A stretch of DNA of 64,000 nt from Paenibacillus sp. Soil766 (GCF_001428105.1 NZ_LMSJ01000034.1:376317-440316), one strand, 5' to 3'. Numbered from the stretch's first letter, positions 25,533-34,968 are shown. Made by a program: numbers and translations. Notes: generated from the letters alone by a model not told the origin.

Positions 25533-26882
25533 CTACGTTCCGTAAATATGGCGAAGCGTAGAGGTATCGCGCTTCAGCGTAAGAGTTGTTTGTTCCATCG
25601 GTCTTCCCACAGGGATATAGATGACATTTTCTACTGCCATTAACCTCGAAATAACCTCTTCGGATAAGACATTGCGGCCATCAAGTAAGATCGGCTGATA
25701 CATAAGCTGGGCCATGAGAACCCAGTCCAATTCCGCGAATTGCGGCCATTCGGTCATGATAATAATCGCATGGGCACCTGCAGCTGCCTCATAAGCCGTG
25801 TCCATCTGGCACACTCCTTCTATTGTGGCGGGTTGGACGACAGGATCATAGGTTTGCACCTCAATCCCATACAGGTAACATAATCGCAGCAAAGTGAGAA
25901 ATGGCGCATCACGGATATCATTCGTATGGGGTTTGAAGGAAATCCCCAACACACCTAGTCGTTTTCCACGTGGATTTCCCCAGATTGAAATCAGTTTCTC
26001 CAACAACTGTGGGATTCGCTCTTCATTGATTTGAGCTGTTGCTTCGAGTAAGGGAAGCGAGCGGCCAATGGCATTGCCGGATGCCAGCAGTGATTGCAAA
26101 TCTTTGGAAAAGCAGGATCCCCCATAACCAATTCCTGCTTGCAAAAAGTGAGGGCCAATGCGTCGATCCGCGCCTACACCCTGCATAACCTGGCGATTGT
26201 CTGCACCGTAGTCTTCACAAACGTCAGCTATCATATTGGCAAATGAAATCTTCATTGCTAAGAAAGCATTGGAGGCATATTTAATTAGCTCTGCGCTGCG
26301 ACGATCACAGACTTGAATAGGGGCATTAATCCCTCTGTAAAGTTGGTGAAGTGCTGCCTTGGCTAAGTGCGAACGGCAACCGAAAACAATGCGATCCGGG
26401 TTCATAAAATCGTTAATCGCGCTACCTTGACGCAGAAATTCCGGGTTGAACACAACTTCTGTTCGGAGTCCGGCAGCATGCAGATCAGCCTCCAGCTCAT
26501 CACAAGTGCCCACAGGAACCGTGCTTTTCATGATAATAAACGGAGGACAGACGTCTTCAGCTTGCTTTAATTGAGCAATGACATGATCCACTTGACTCAA
26601 ATCGGTTCGACCACTCACGCCTGCCGGGGTTCCAACTGCAATCATAAGTGCATCAGCACCCTTAGATGCGTGTGCTACGTCGGTTTCAAAGAACAAACGA
26701 CCGTCACTCCGACACGTCTCAAGCATTTCTTGCAGAGTAGGCTCCCAGATGGCTAATTTATTCTCACGAAGGTCTTGAATGATATGTTCCCGATCGACGG
26801 CTGTGACGTAATGACCCAATTTGGCGAAGCAAACTGCGGCAACTAATCCAACATATCCCGTTCCAATAATCGTTAATTTCAT
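25533..26882 (-). CDS. UDP-glucose 6-dehydrogenase
   Basis: 449 residues from the ATG at 26880-26882, behind AAGGAGGA. The longer reading adds 20 residues without support. Domain order is a Rossmann NAD domain (LTIIGTGYVGLVAAVCFAKLG), a central dimerisation helix with the LIKYASNAFLAMKISFAN pattern, catalytic Cys in GYGGSCFSKDL, and a C-terminal UDP-binding domain (GISFKPHTNDIRDAP). It oxidises UDP-glucose twice to UDP-glucuronate. It is the second gene after a glycosyltransferase 13 bp upstream, so the product may serve a glucuronic-acid-containing polymer or glycolipid. Ugd, TuaD and YwqF paralogs cannot be told apart here. Confidence 0.92.
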   Translation of the reverse strand: MKLTIIGTGYVGLVAAVCFAKLGHYVTAVDREHIIQDLRENKLAIWEPTLQEMLETCRSDGRLFFETDVAHASKGADALMIAVGTPAGVSGRTDLSQVDHVIAQLKQAEDVCPPFIIMKSTVPVGTCDELEADLHAAGLRTEVVFNPEFLRQGSAINDFMNPDRIVFGCRSHLAKAALHQLYRGINAPIQVCDRRSAELIKYASNAFLAMKISFANMIADVCEDYGADNRQVMQGVGADRRIGPHFLQAGIGYGGSCFSKDLQSLLASGNAIGRSLPLLEATAQINEERIPQLLEKLISIWGNPRGKRLGVLGISFKPHTNDIRDAPFLTLLRLCYLYGIEVQTYDPVVQPATIEGVCQMDTAYEAAAGAHAIIIMTEWPQFAELDWVLMAQLMYQPILLDGRNVLSEEVISRLMAVENVIYIPVGRPMEQTTLTLKRDTSTLRHIYGT

Positions 26883-26895
26883 GTGAAGTCCTCCT

Positions 26896-28053
26896 TCAAG
26901 CCGAATAGAAGCCAGATTTCTTACCGATACGGCGAAAATCAATGATCATCTCATAATCATGAAGCAATTGATCAAAGATCGCGTCCCACGAGCGACCGAG
27001 AGCGAACTCCCTAGCTTTGAAACGAAACTTTGCCATGCGGTCACTGTCATCTACCATAGAGCAGATTTCTTGAACGAAAGATTGCGGCTGACGCGGAGCG
27101 CATAATAGGCCATTTTCCCCGGAACTCACCATTTCTCGCACTCCGCCGCTATTGGCTGCCACGACGGGAAGCCCTGATGCCATAGCCTCTTGAACGACAT
27201 TTCCAAATGTTTCAGTGCTCGAAGGAAAGACAAAGAGATCAGCGGAAGCATAAATTTGAGCGAGCTCTTCACCACTTTTATATCCAGCAAATGTGACATT
27301 CGAAGGTGCTGATTCACGCAGCTCTTGAAGCTGCGGACCATCGCCCACTATGAGCCAGTGGACACGCGATTTCACAGAATCTGGCATCAGTTTCATAATG
27401 GCAGATAGGGTATCTATATCTTTCTCAGGCGCGATGCGACCTACATATAAGAGGAGATAGGGAGCAGTGATTCCATAGCGTTCGCGAACGTCGATACTCT
27501 TCTTTTCAGGTGTATATAAGGAGCAGTCTACGCCTCTCGTCCACAGCAGCAAGCGATCTATTCCTTGTTCTTGCAAGGTGTCTAAGGTGTCGCGAGAGGG
27601 AGCGAAGGTCGCATCACAGGAGTGATGAAACCACTTCATATAACTCCAATAGAGGGGGATTGCAGCCTTCATATGGTAATAAGTCAGGTACCGATCGAAG
27701 TGAGTATGATAAGAGGCTACATGTGAAATGCGGTGTTTGCGAGCGTAATGCAGACCACATAATCCGAGGTTAAAAGGGGTTGCCAAGTGGAGCAGATCAG
27801 GTTGAAAGCGATCAAGTTCAGTACGGATAGCAGCTAAATTTGGTAAGGCTAGACGACATTCGGGATACAGAAAAAAAGGGACGCTCATTACTGGCCGAAT
27901 GGGATCCGAATAGACCATATCAGCTGTGCTTTTGGGTGAAAAAACAAGATGTTCGATGCCCCGTCGATTCAAATAATCCGTTAAACGTCCAAGTGTAAGT
28001 GCAACGCCGTTCATTTGAGGAACAAAAGTGTCGGTAAACAACGCGAGACGCAT
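26896..28053 (-). CDS. GT4-family glycosyltransferase
   Basis: 385 residues from the ATG at 28051-28053, preceded by AGGAGG; the upstream in-frame ATGs have no ribosome site. GT-B fold: an N-terminal RLALFTDTFVPQMNGVALTL, typical of the MgtA/GtfA-like mannosyl/glucosyl transferases, and the C-terminal donor site PSSTETFGNVVQEAMASGLPVVAANSGG with its EX7E pattern. It shares an operon with UDP-glucose dehydrogenase, so a UDP-sugar donor such as UDP-glucuronate or UDP-glucose is plausible. It likely modifies a diacylglycerol or a surface polymer at the inner membrane face. Acceptor unknown. Confidence 0.87.
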   Translation of the reverse strand: MRLALFTDTFVPQMNGVALTLGRLTDYLNRRGIEHLVFSPKSTADMVYSDPIRPVMSVPFFLYPECRLALPNLAAIRTELDRFQPDLLHLATPFNLGLCGLHYARKHRISHVASYHTHFDRYLTYYHMKAAIPLYWSYMKWFHHSCDATFAPSRDTLDTLQEQGIDRLLLWTRGVDCSLYTPEKKSIDVRERYGITAPYLLLYVGRIAPEKDIDTLSAIMKLMPDSVKSRVHWLIVGDGPQLQELRESAPSNVTFAGYKSGEELAQIYASADLFVFPSSTETFGNVVQEAMASGLPVVAANSGGVREMVSSGENGLLCAPRQPQSFVQEICSMVDDSDRMAKFRFKAREFALGRSWDAIFDQLLHDYEMIIDFRRIGKKSGFYSA

Positions 28054-28217
28054 ATGAATCCCTCCTGTAGTTCCAAGTTTAGCTTCAGCGTAACAAGGGA
28101 GTGTTCGGGGAATATCAATGGAATATGAAGGGGATATCATTTTTTCTAATTTGTACTTTGTAAACATAAATGTATACTAAGTAGATAAGGTACATGTATC
28201 AAGGAGGCGAGCAAACC

Positions 28218-29024
28218 ATGATAACACATTTTGCACAATTGCAATTAGCTACCGTATCTATTCAAGGTGTGAAACAATTTTATCAGGATCAATTAAAATT
28301 CCCAGTGATCTCAGAATCCATAAATGAAATCAGGTTCCAGCCAACGGATTTTGTCACCCTTACATTTAATGAAACAGATGAAGGGTTACATCCAGCGCAT
28401 TTTGCATTCGAAGTGCCGTTCTCTGAATTTGATGTTGTTGTAAGCGTACTTGAGGCAGCTAAGGTTACTCTCTTAAAATGGCCTGATGGCCGAATCATTG
28501 ATCAGTTCGAAACGGGAAAGAATGTGTACTTCCGTGATGGGGATGGGAATTTACTAGAAATCATTGCTCATTCGTATATAAAAGAAGGGATTTTGCAGGC
28601 ATATGGCGATCTGAAAATCATATATTTGCGTGAAATTGGTTTTCCTGCAGATGAGGTTAAGGCATGTAGAGAGATGTTCGTACGACTCTTTGATTTTAAA
28701 TTGGATAAAGTGACAGATAACTTTAGCTTTGCAATTGGTGGAACCGCGCATGCTGTGATTCCTTCGAAGAAACGGAAGTGGATCCCGATTGCAATGATGG
28801 CTTTACAACCGACAATGGTTGTTACCTTGGGAGTGAGTAGTAGGGCATACATCAAACAAGTGCAAGATAGGCTTGAGGAGGCAGACATTTTGTTTGAGGA
28901 GAAATTAACAGGTGAACTTATCTTTAAGCTGGATGCATACTGCATTCATCTGATTGTTACGCCATTTCCTGAAGATATACCCGCTCGATTGCATTTGCCC
29001 TTCGCATTCAGGGATGACGTGTAG
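28218..29024 (+). CDS. VOC-superfamily (glyoxalase/dioxygenase fold) protein
   Basis: 268 residues from ATG 28218, 10 nt after AAGGAGG. The first half is a clear VOC module: ITHFAQLQLATVSIQGVKQFYQDQLKFPVI, then HFAFEVP and VYFRDGDGNLLEIIAH, with the expected metal-binding His and Glu positions. A second, weaker module follows with less obvious ligands. Single VOC proteins act as dioxygenases, lyases or resistance proteins and the substrate cannot be inferred. It stands alone, transcribed away from the glycosyltransferase operon. Confidence 0.8.
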   Translation: MITHFAQLQLATVSIQGVKQFYQDQLKFPVISESINEIRFQPTDFVTLTFNETDEGLHPAHFAFEVPFSEFDVVVSVLEAAKVTLLKWPDGRIIDQFETGKNVYFRDGDGNLLEIIAHSYIKEGILQAYGDLKIIYLREIGFPADEVKACREMFVRLFDFKLDKVTDNFSFAIGGTAHAVIPSKKRKWIPIAMMALQPTMVVTLGVSSRAYIKQVQDRLEEADILFEEKLTGELIFKLDAYCIHLIVTPFPEDIPARLHLPFAFRDDV

Positions 29025-29163
29025 GAGCAAATGCTACGTATACAAGAAAATTGAATATTGCTTCGTGAACAGACTGCCCTTTCTTGGCTACCTATTTTTG
29101 GTTAATCAAAAGGCCTACAGGAAATCCATTTATTTGCCTGTGGATAGGGGCAATCAAGATCAT

Positions 29164-30042
29164 TTAAGGCAGCATCGCAAGAAAGGACTTCGATGCCGCC
29201 GAAAGAGGAACTCCCCGTAGTGTGGCAATCCCTATTTGACGTGGAGGTGGTGGAGCAGCTAGCGGAATTTCAATTAAATCACCAGCAGCAAGTTCCTCGA
29301 CAACATAATTGCCGATGACGAAAGCAAGGCCAAACCCCCGTTTGGCGAATTGTACAAGGAGATCGATGCTGCCTAGCTCGAACTCAGGTGTGAGGGATAC
29401 ACCAGTAGAGGTGGCGAAGTCATCGATATAGCGGCGCGTGCTTGCCCCTTTTTCCAATAATAAGAGGGGGTAATTATGTAAATCTACAAGCGCTAACGGA
29501 TTTGCTGCTAGATGCGTATAGGTTTTACCGCCAACTAGGCAGTCTTGAATCGCGGTACTTTCGCGAAATTCGATTTGTTTGTCCGCAGCGGGGAGGCTAA
29601 CGATGCCGAAGTCGATTTTACCCTCCTTAAGAAGTGCGATAGTTTCGGGTGTTGTACGGTTCGTAACACGGATTCGCACACCTGGAAATTGTTCATGGAA
29701 AGCTTCCAGATAAGGAAGGAGATAATACTTGCATAACGTATCACTTGCCCCAATATTGATCTCCCCGCTATGTAGGCTATGCATGTCAGCGATGGCTTTT
29801 TCGCCTATTTTCATAAAGCTAAAAGCCTGCTCGACGTACCGATATAACACTTCACCTTCAACGGTAAGCGTGACACCTTTTGCCGTTCGAAAAAAGAGTT
29901 GTCCGCCTAGTGCTGTTTCCAACTGCTTAATCGTATGACTCACCGCGGGTTGAGTGATATGCAATACTTCGGCCGCTTTCGATAAACTTCCTGTATGGGT
30001 TGTCCAATAAAAGACGCGGTACCACTCCAAATTAACATCCAT
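29164..30042 (-). CDS. LysR-family transcriptional regulator
   Basis: 292 residues. N-terminal winged helix (WTTHTGSLSKAAEVLHITQPAVSHTIKQLETALGGQLFFRT), then an intact effector-binding domain (IGASDTLCKYYLLPYL...DFGIVSLP). It is divergent from the purA paralog, 108 bp between start codons. The gap is AT-rich and has repeated TTATATC / TATAACTTATA sequences that could be LysR sites. By the usual LysR arrangement it probably activates the purA paralog and represses itself. Confidence 0.9.
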   Translation of the reverse strand: MDVNLEWYRVFYWTTHTGSLSKAAEVLHITQPAVSHTIKQLETALGGQLFFRTAKGVTLTVEGEVLYRYVEQAFSFMKIGEKAIADMHSLHSGEINIGASDTLCKYYLLPYLEAFHEQFPGVRIRVTNRTTPETIALLKEGKIDFGIVSLPAADKQIEFRESTAIQDCLVGGKTYTHLAANPLALVDLHNYPLLLLEKGASTRRYIDDFATSTGVSLTPEFELGSIDLLVQFAKRGFGLAFVIGNYVVEELAAGDLIEIPLAAPPPPRQIGIATLRGVPLSAASKSFLAMLP

Positions 30043-30150
30043 TGCATTACCTCACTTTATATCTGGTATAACTTATATCAATTATTCTAATGCTGTTGAT
30101 GCAATTATAATAAGCTTTGTCAGGCAAAACAAGTGTAGGAGGCGTTAAAT

Positions 30151-31431
30151 GTGACTGTAACTGCGATAGTTGGTGCAAATTGGGGAGACGAAGGTAAGGG
30201 GAAGATGACGGATGTATTAGCGGCACAATCATCTTATGTTGTTCGATACCAAGGAGGAAGCAATGCAGGGCATACGATCATTAATAACTACGGTAAGTTT
30301 GCGTTGCGCATGCTGCCATCGGGTGTGTTTTATTCACATGTTACGAATGTAATAGGGCCGGGAACGGCACTCGACATCGATATCGTTATAAACGAACTAG
30401 AGGAACTTGCAGACAGAAATGTACCTAGTCCGAAATTATTCATCTCGGAGCGGGCACAAGTCGTATTGTCGGTACATCGACTCCTCGACGAACTCGAAGA
30501 AGACCGGCTTGGTGCACGCAGTTATGGATCAACGAAGCGCGGGATCGCGCCATTTTATGCGGACAAATATGCGAAGCTCGGTATTCAAGTTGCCGATTTA
30601 TTCAATGAAACACGATTAAAGGAACGACTCGAACATTTGCTTACAGCCAAAAATGTGTTACTCCAACATCTATATGGTCGTTCAGCTATCGAGCCAGATG
30701 AACTATTGAACCAGCTGCTTACCCAGGCAGAACGAATAGCGCCTTATGTGTGTGACACAACAACAATGCTTCAAAATGCCAATGCAAATGGAGAGCTCAT
30801 ATTGGTGGAAGGACAGCTGGGTGCTCTACGGGATCCGGACCATGGGATTTATCCATATTCAACATCGTCTTCGACTCTTGCTGGTTTTGCATCTGTGGGG
30901 GCAGGGATGCCAGCCAGATCGATTTCACAGGTCATCGCGATTGTCAAAGCCTATTCTAGTTGCGTAGGTGCTGGCCCTTTTGTCACTGAACTTGCGGGAA
31001 GAGAAGCTGAAGAATTACGTCGTCGCGGAGGCGATGCCGGTGAATACGGCGTTAACACGAAGCGTCCCAGACGTATGGGCTGGTTCGATGCAGTTGCAAC
31101 GAAATATGGCTGTATGATACAGGGAGCGACAAGTGTCGTTTTAACCAATCTGGACGTGTTAGGCTATTTGGATGAAATTCCAGTCTGTGTCGGCTATGAA
31201 TTGGCAGATGGTACAATTGTTGATCGCTTTCCAGTCAACGCCTTGCTGGATTCGGCTAAGCCTGTTTTGTCGCGATTGCCAGGTTGGAAATGTGATATCT
31301 CACAGATGACATGTTTGCAAGATCTCCCAGAAGCGGCAAAGAGCTACATTCAATTCGTTGAATCCGCTATCGGCGTGAAGATATCAACGGTTTCCGTTGG
31401 ACCCAGACGCGAACAAGTTATTCCATGCTAG
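30151..31431 (+). CDS. Adenylosuccinate synthetase paralog with altered active-site loops
   Basis: 426 residues from a GTG start behind AGGAGG. Intact motifs: GANWGDEGKGK (P-loop equivalent), GGSNAGHT and STKRGIAPFY. Positions where canonical PurA proteins read EGAQG, TTRVG and NTGRPRR are here EGQLG (near 222), SSCVG and NTKRPRR. The normal reaction joins IMP and aspartate with GTP. The loop changes, and control by an adjacent LysR protein instead of a pur operon, suggest a second copy with changed substrate or regulation. It may still be the only adenylosuccinate synthetase; the rest of the genome is not visible. Confidence 0.85.
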   Translation: MTVTAIVGANWGDEGKGKMTDVLAAQSSYVVRYQGGSNAGHTIINNYGKFALRMLPSGVFYSHVTNVIGPGTALDIDIVINELEELADRNVPSPKLFISERAQVVLSVHRLLDELEEDRLGARSYGSTKRGIAPFYADKYAKLGIQVADLFNETRLKERLEHLLTAKNVLLQHLYGRSAIEPDELLNQLLTQAERIAPYVCDTTTMLQNANANGELILVEGQLGALRDPDHGIYPYSTSSSTLAGFASVGAGMPARSISQVIAIVKAYSSCVGAGPFVTELAGREAEELRRRGGDAGEYGVNTKRPRRMGWFDAVATKYGCMIQGATSVVLTNLDVLGYLDEIPVCVGYELADGTIVDRFPVNALLDSAKPVLSRLPGWKCDISQMTCLQDLPEAAKSYIQFVESAIGVKISTVSVGPRREQVIPC

Positions 31432-31451
31432 CTTCAGCTAGTCATATTGTT

Positions 31452-31474
31452 GCCACCGCAAGGTGGCTTTTTTC
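31452..31474 (+). terminator. Terminator of the purA paralog
   Basis: GCCACC pairs with GGTGGC around GCAA, followed by six T residues. Confidence 0.9.
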
Positions 31475-31538
31475 TAAAATGTGATAGGAATTGTAGGAAT
31501 GGGAAAAATAACCACTATGCAAGTTTAGGGGGGATCTT

Positions 31539-31991
31539 ATGAAGAAAATGCTGGTGGTTGTCTTAATGGTTGGAAGTATCTTGGTTCAACCTGTACAAAT
31601 TGATGCCGAAGTACCAATGCCTTGTAGTGCCGTTCTCGAATCAGTCCTTGCCGATCATGTGAATGCCAAAGGGGCAGCGCTCGTTTACAAAGTAAAGCTA
31701 ACACCAAGCTTTCCGCGAACAAGTGTAAGCATCCATGCGAATCATTTACCTGCGCCTTCTACAGCGGGAGAGTATGATGGGTATGAGGGATTTACTTTTA
31801 TTCCAAATGAGATTAGCTGGCGTTTCAAGCTGTTTCCAACACCTGGAGAAGGCAGTCCGACTTGGACTGGAAGGATTGACGATATTACGGCTGATTTAAC
31901 GAATAGTACGGTGGAAGTTCGTTTATCGAATTCCAATACTGGAAAGTTAGGGCCTGTCATTTTGAGGAATACGATGAATGCTTGTAAATAA
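31539..31991 (+). CDS. Secreted protein of unknown function
   Basis: 150 residues. A signal peptide (MKKMLVVVLMVGSILVQPVQIDA) has a likely cleavage after IDA. The mature part of about 125 residues has two Cys, one near each end, and looks beta-rich with TSVSIHANHLP and EISWRFKLFPTPGEGSPTWTG. A GGGGGG-type ribosome site precedes the ATG. I do not recognise the family. Export to the surface is the only functional statement the sequence supports. Confidence 0.7.
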   Translation: MKKMLVVVLMVGSILVQPVQIDAEVPMPCSAVLESVLADHVNAKGAALVYKVKLTPSFPRTSVSIHANHLPAPSTAGEYDGYEGFTFIPNEISWRFKLFPTPGEGSPTWTGRIDDITADLTNSTVEVRLSNSNTGKLGPVILRNTMNACK

Positions 31992-32119
31992 TGGGGAGAT
32001 AATTGCAACTTATTTGTATTGTCATCGTCTATTGAAGTAAGATGTTAAAAACTGGGTGAAATGTAATACTAGTTATGTTGTATGAAAACAACTATAAATT
32101 CATTAGACGAGGCGATGCT

Positions 32120-32524
32120 ATGAGATGGTTGATAACGCTTATCTTACTTAGTTGTGTTAGTTGTTTGGCTGGATGTTCTGCCTATGCTGTACATCATGAT
32201 GTGAGTATTCAGCAACAAGAAGACTTGAAGCCGGTCGTGATCAAGCTGTTTAGTACTGTATTAGCTAAGGACGAGGCTGCTTCGGTTTCTGTAAGCAAAA
32301 GAATTATGAACTATAAGATTCATCATGAAATTCAAATTTTAACCAAAGAGGAGGATACCTACTTTATAGTTACTTATGACATATTGCCGGCTTCCCTGGA
32401 ATTCATACTGGCAGGAGGCGGTGAACGAACCGATGATGGTTGGATCAAGAACTGTGTGCGGTATGTTACTCTTCAAGAAGTAAACGGTGACTTTCAAATT
32501 AAAAGCATGAGTTCTGGGCCATGA
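32120..32524 (+). CDS. Small putative lipoprotein
   Basis: 134 residues from ATG 32120, which follows GAGG at 7 nt. The signal is MRWLITLILLSCVSCLAGC with lipobox LAGC (Cys19). The mature domain is short, with a strand-rich pattern (HEIQILTKEEDTYFIVTYDILP, CVRYVTLQEVNGDFQI) resembling small NTF2-like domains, though I cannot confirm that. It sits 40 bp before the RidA-like gene. Function unknown. Confidence 0.7.
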   Translation: MRWLITLILLSCVSCLAGCSAYAVHHDVSIQQQEDLKPVVIKLFSTVLAKDEAASVSVSKRIMNYKIHHEIQILTKEEDTYFIVTYDILPASLEFILAGGGERTDDGWIKNCVRYVTLQEVNGDFQIKSMSSGP

Positions 32525-32563
32525 AAGAGCCAAAAGATTAGATACAATTAGGAGGATGTAACC

Positions 32564-33022
32564 ATGCCAGAACCTACGATTGAACAAAGATTAGAGGCAC
32601 TAGGTATCACACTCCCTATGGCAAGTGAACCCGCAGCGAAATATGTGAATTATGTGAAAGTGAACGGGTTTATGTATGTATCAGGCAAGGGCCCATCCGG
32701 CAGTCCCAAAGGGAAATTGGGTAAGGAGTACACTACACAAGAAGGTTATCAATTTGCTAGATTAACTGGTATCGAGATTCTTGCTGTACTGCAATCTGCG
32801 TTAGGTTCACTGGCGCATGTTAAACAAGTTGTCAAATTGCAAGGGTTTGTGAATGCTATTCCTGAATTTGAGGAGCATCATGTGGTGCTAAATGGATGTT
32901 CGGATCTGATGTTGGATGTGTTCGGCGAAAAGGGGAAGTCTGCCCGATCGGTCTTCGGAGCTGTTTCAATTAGAGATAATCTGCCGATTATTGTGGATTC
33001 TATTTTTCAAATTGAAGATTGA
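32564..33022 (+). CDS. RidA/YjgF-family protein
   Basis: 152 residues behind TTAGGAGG. The pattern of the subfamily with N-terminal EQRLEALGITLP is clear, followed by YVKVNGFMYVSGKGP, ALGSLAHVKQVVKLQGFVN and the end ARSVFGAVSIRDNLPIIVDSIFQIE. The conserved Arg of RidA enzymes, which handles the imine carboxylate, corresponds to SARSVFGA. RidA hydrolyses reactive enamine/imine intermediates of amino-acid metabolism; this subfamily is related but less studied, so its exact substrate is open. Confidence 0.87.
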   Translation: MPEPTIEQRLEALGITLPMASEPAAKYVNYVKVNGFMYVSGKGPSGSPKGKLGKEYTTQEGYQFARLTGIEILAVLQSALGSLAHVKQVVKLQGFVNAIPEFEEHHVVLNGCSDLMLDVFGEKGKSARSVFGAVSIRDNLPIIVDSIFQIED

Positions 33023-33047
33023 GAATTCGTGCTTTCTTTAAAATATG

Positions 33048-33090
33048 GAGCGGTCCATGATGAATCCATGATGGCACCGCTCTAATTTTT
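33048..33090 (+). terminator. Terminator after the RidA-like gene
   Basis: GAGCGGT pairs with ACCGCTC around an inner CATGATG-rich region and is followed by TAATTTTTT. Confidence 0.65.
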
Positions 33091-33204
33091 TAGTGATGCA
33101 TGATGGAATCAATGATATCATTGGCATATATATTTATTGAACAACGGATAATTAATTAGGGCATTATTTTCTGTTTTTCAAATATGGTTTGGAGGAATTA
33201 AGAA

Positions 33205-34836
33205 GTGAAGAATTCAAGGTGGAAGCTACTTACGTATGTGCCTTTTCTAGCAATAATAGTCATTATCGCTTTGATTCAAACGTTCATGCTAGCCAATGAA
33301 AATGTGAAGCCATATCCAGAACCATTCGGACGTGCAACAGAATTGCCTCAGTTGGCAACCTATGGTGGCCCCGTACAAATGATTGAGGAAGGCATATTCA
33401 CGTATCTAGCAGGAAAGACAATTGAATTCATCACCATCGATGAAGAGGGACGTAATAGCACGGAGACTCGTCCCTTACCAGATTCAGGCGTTTTTCAATC
33501 CTATAAGATGATGGACAAGGATCATGTTATATGGATCGGGGACGGGAATAAACTGTATGCGAGTGAGTGGAAGAATGATGCATGGCGTTCGAAGAACGCA
33601 CTTATTGAGAACGAGATCGCTAATGTGCAAACGGTCGTTGGGCTCAATGGGGAAACCGTTCTGCTAGCTTATCATGAAACATCGCTATATGTCAGCGAAT
33701 TCCATCCAACAGCTAACCTGAATTGGACTAAACTTGATATCCCGAATGTGAAGCAAATACAAGGTGTATGGGATACTTCTGGCGGCAGCCTATCTCTTGT
33801 TTATGCGGTCAGTAAAGATGGCAACGAAGCCTTTCACTACGTGAAGCTTGATAAAGCGTCTTGGAAACCAGTTGTGCAGATGAAGCTGAAGGAAGTGGAT
33901 GATGCAACGAGCAGCTTGGATGATATGGCGCTAGGCGCAGATGGTTCTTCATTGATTACCGCGTATACAACGAGCTCGCGCAAATCAGGTAAGAGCACCT
34001 TACATAAGCTTAGTTTCCTCGCGAATCAACCGGATAACATACAAGATGAGGTTATTAACCTTCCTGACATGAGGGGGAATAATTCCGATACGATTCTGCA
34101 CCCGACGTTTATTCAGGCATCTTCTGGCGAAGCAACGCTTGTAGTTTCTTCTGTCTATGAGAAAAATAGGCGTCAAACAAGTCAAGAGGTGTACAAGATT
34201 GGTTTTCAGGATGGCAGCATGTTGAATGCTTCGCGGATCAGCCAATTCAGTGGATTTGCCGTATATCCGACCTTCGATACGTACAAAGGGAGTTCATTAG
34301 CCATATGGTTGGATGCTGTGAACGCCAAGACGTATCGTGTTTACTACGCTACAGATCAGCTTCCATATAAGGAGCGAATGAACAGCTTTCATGCTAAAGA
34401 CTTCCAACAAGCTGCCGGGAATTTGCCGCTGTTTTGGGGGATTGGCATACTTACTGCCCTGATTAGTTTAAAATGGATTCTATTGCCTGGTCTATTTCTA
34501 ATCGTTATCAGTGTATTTTGGCAATATCATTATGACGAGCATGCCAAGCGACATTTTAGAATTTCTATAGCGATGTATCTTAGTGTCAAAACGTTATTTA
34601 TTGGCGATTACCGTAAACCGATTGCGCTACAGGTGATGCCAGAATTATTGCAATCGGTTTGGGTTAGCTTGATATTACTTCTTGTGATTGCTGGGATTTC
34701 GTATGTGTTAACCCGCTTATGGAGAAAAGGATTGTCCGAACGGAATGTTGGACTTGAGATGTTTTACTTCGTAGTTCTTGATGTGTTCATGACGAATATG
34801 TGGTATTCGTTTTTTATGTCTCCTGCAAGCTTGTAA
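33205..34836 (+). CDS. Large membrane protein with extracytoplasmic beta-propeller-like domain
   Basis: 543 residues. One N-terminal membrane helix (about 8-28), then some 370 residues outside the membrane. These hold repeated strand-turn units with W/Y-rich strands (HVIWIGDGNKLYASEW, ETVLLAYHETSLYVSEF, SLSLVYAVSKDGNEAFHYV) that look like propeller blades. At the C-terminus are about four helices (LPLFWGIGILTALISL, LPGLFLIVISVFW, VWVSLILLLVIAGISYVL, MFYFVVLDVFMTNMWY). TTG GAGG precedes the GTG start. I do not recognise a named family and infer only a surface sensing or binding role. Confidence 0.75.
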   Translation: MKNSRWKLLTYVPFLAIIVIIALIQTFMLANENVKPYPEPFGRATELPQLATYGGPVQMIEEGIFTYLAGKTIEFITIDEEGRNSTETRPLPDSGVFQSYKMMDKDHVIWIGDGNKLYASEWKNDAWRSKNALIENEIANVQTVVGLNGETVLLAYHETSLYVSEFHPTANLNWTKLDIPNVKQIQGVWDTSGGSLSLVYAVSKDGNEAFHYVKLDKASWKPVVQMKLKEVDDATSSLDDMALGADGSSLITAYTTSSRKSGKSTLHKLSFLANQPDNIQDEVINLPDMRGNNSDTILHPTFIQASSGEATLVVSSVYEKNRRQTSQEVYKIGFQDGSMLNASRISQFSGFAVYPTFDTYKGSSLAIWLDAVNAKTYRVYYATDQLPYKERMNSFHAKDFQQAAGNLPLFWGIGILTALISLKWILLPGLFLIVISVFWQYHYDEHAKRHFRISIAMYLSVKTLFIGDYRKPIALQVMPELLQSVWVSLILLLVIAGISYVLTRLWRKGLSERNVGLEMFYFVVLDVFMTNMWYSFFMSPASL

Positions 34837-34856
34837 AGAAGTTCGCGTAAAAGGAA

Positions 34857-34885
34857 TTGAAAATAATGGCATTCATTGTTAAGAT
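34857..34885 (+). promoter_or_regulatory. Sigma-A promoter of folD
   Basis: TTGAAA (34857-34862) and TAAGAT (34880-34885) are 17 bp apart. Transcription would start near 34892, just before the riboswitch. Confidence 0.75.
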
Positions 34886-34899
34886 AGAAGTACGAATAG

Positions 34900-34968
34900 A
34901 CGGTGTGTGACTGGCGGAACATGGGGAACCATGAGGGAGCACATTGATAACGGCCGTACGCCTGGGCA
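34900..34968 (+). ncRNA. ZTP (pfl) riboswitch
   Basis: Conserved pfl elements are present in order: TGTGACTGGCGGAACA, the GTGGGG-like hairpin ATGGGGAACCAT, GAGGGAGCACA, and CCGTACGCCTGGGCAA forming the pseudoknot side. The class binds ZTP/ZMP (AICAR phosphates), which accumulate when 10-formyl-tetrahydrofolate is short, and it often controls folD or purine genes. Its position directly upstream of folD and before a terminator hairpin fits transcription control, with ligand turning folD on. Confidence 0.93.

Noticed and set aside
30151..31431. Phage-type PurZ (2-aminoadenine synthesis)
   Set aside because: The protein has full bacterial PurA length and most canonical motifs, and there are no phage genes around.
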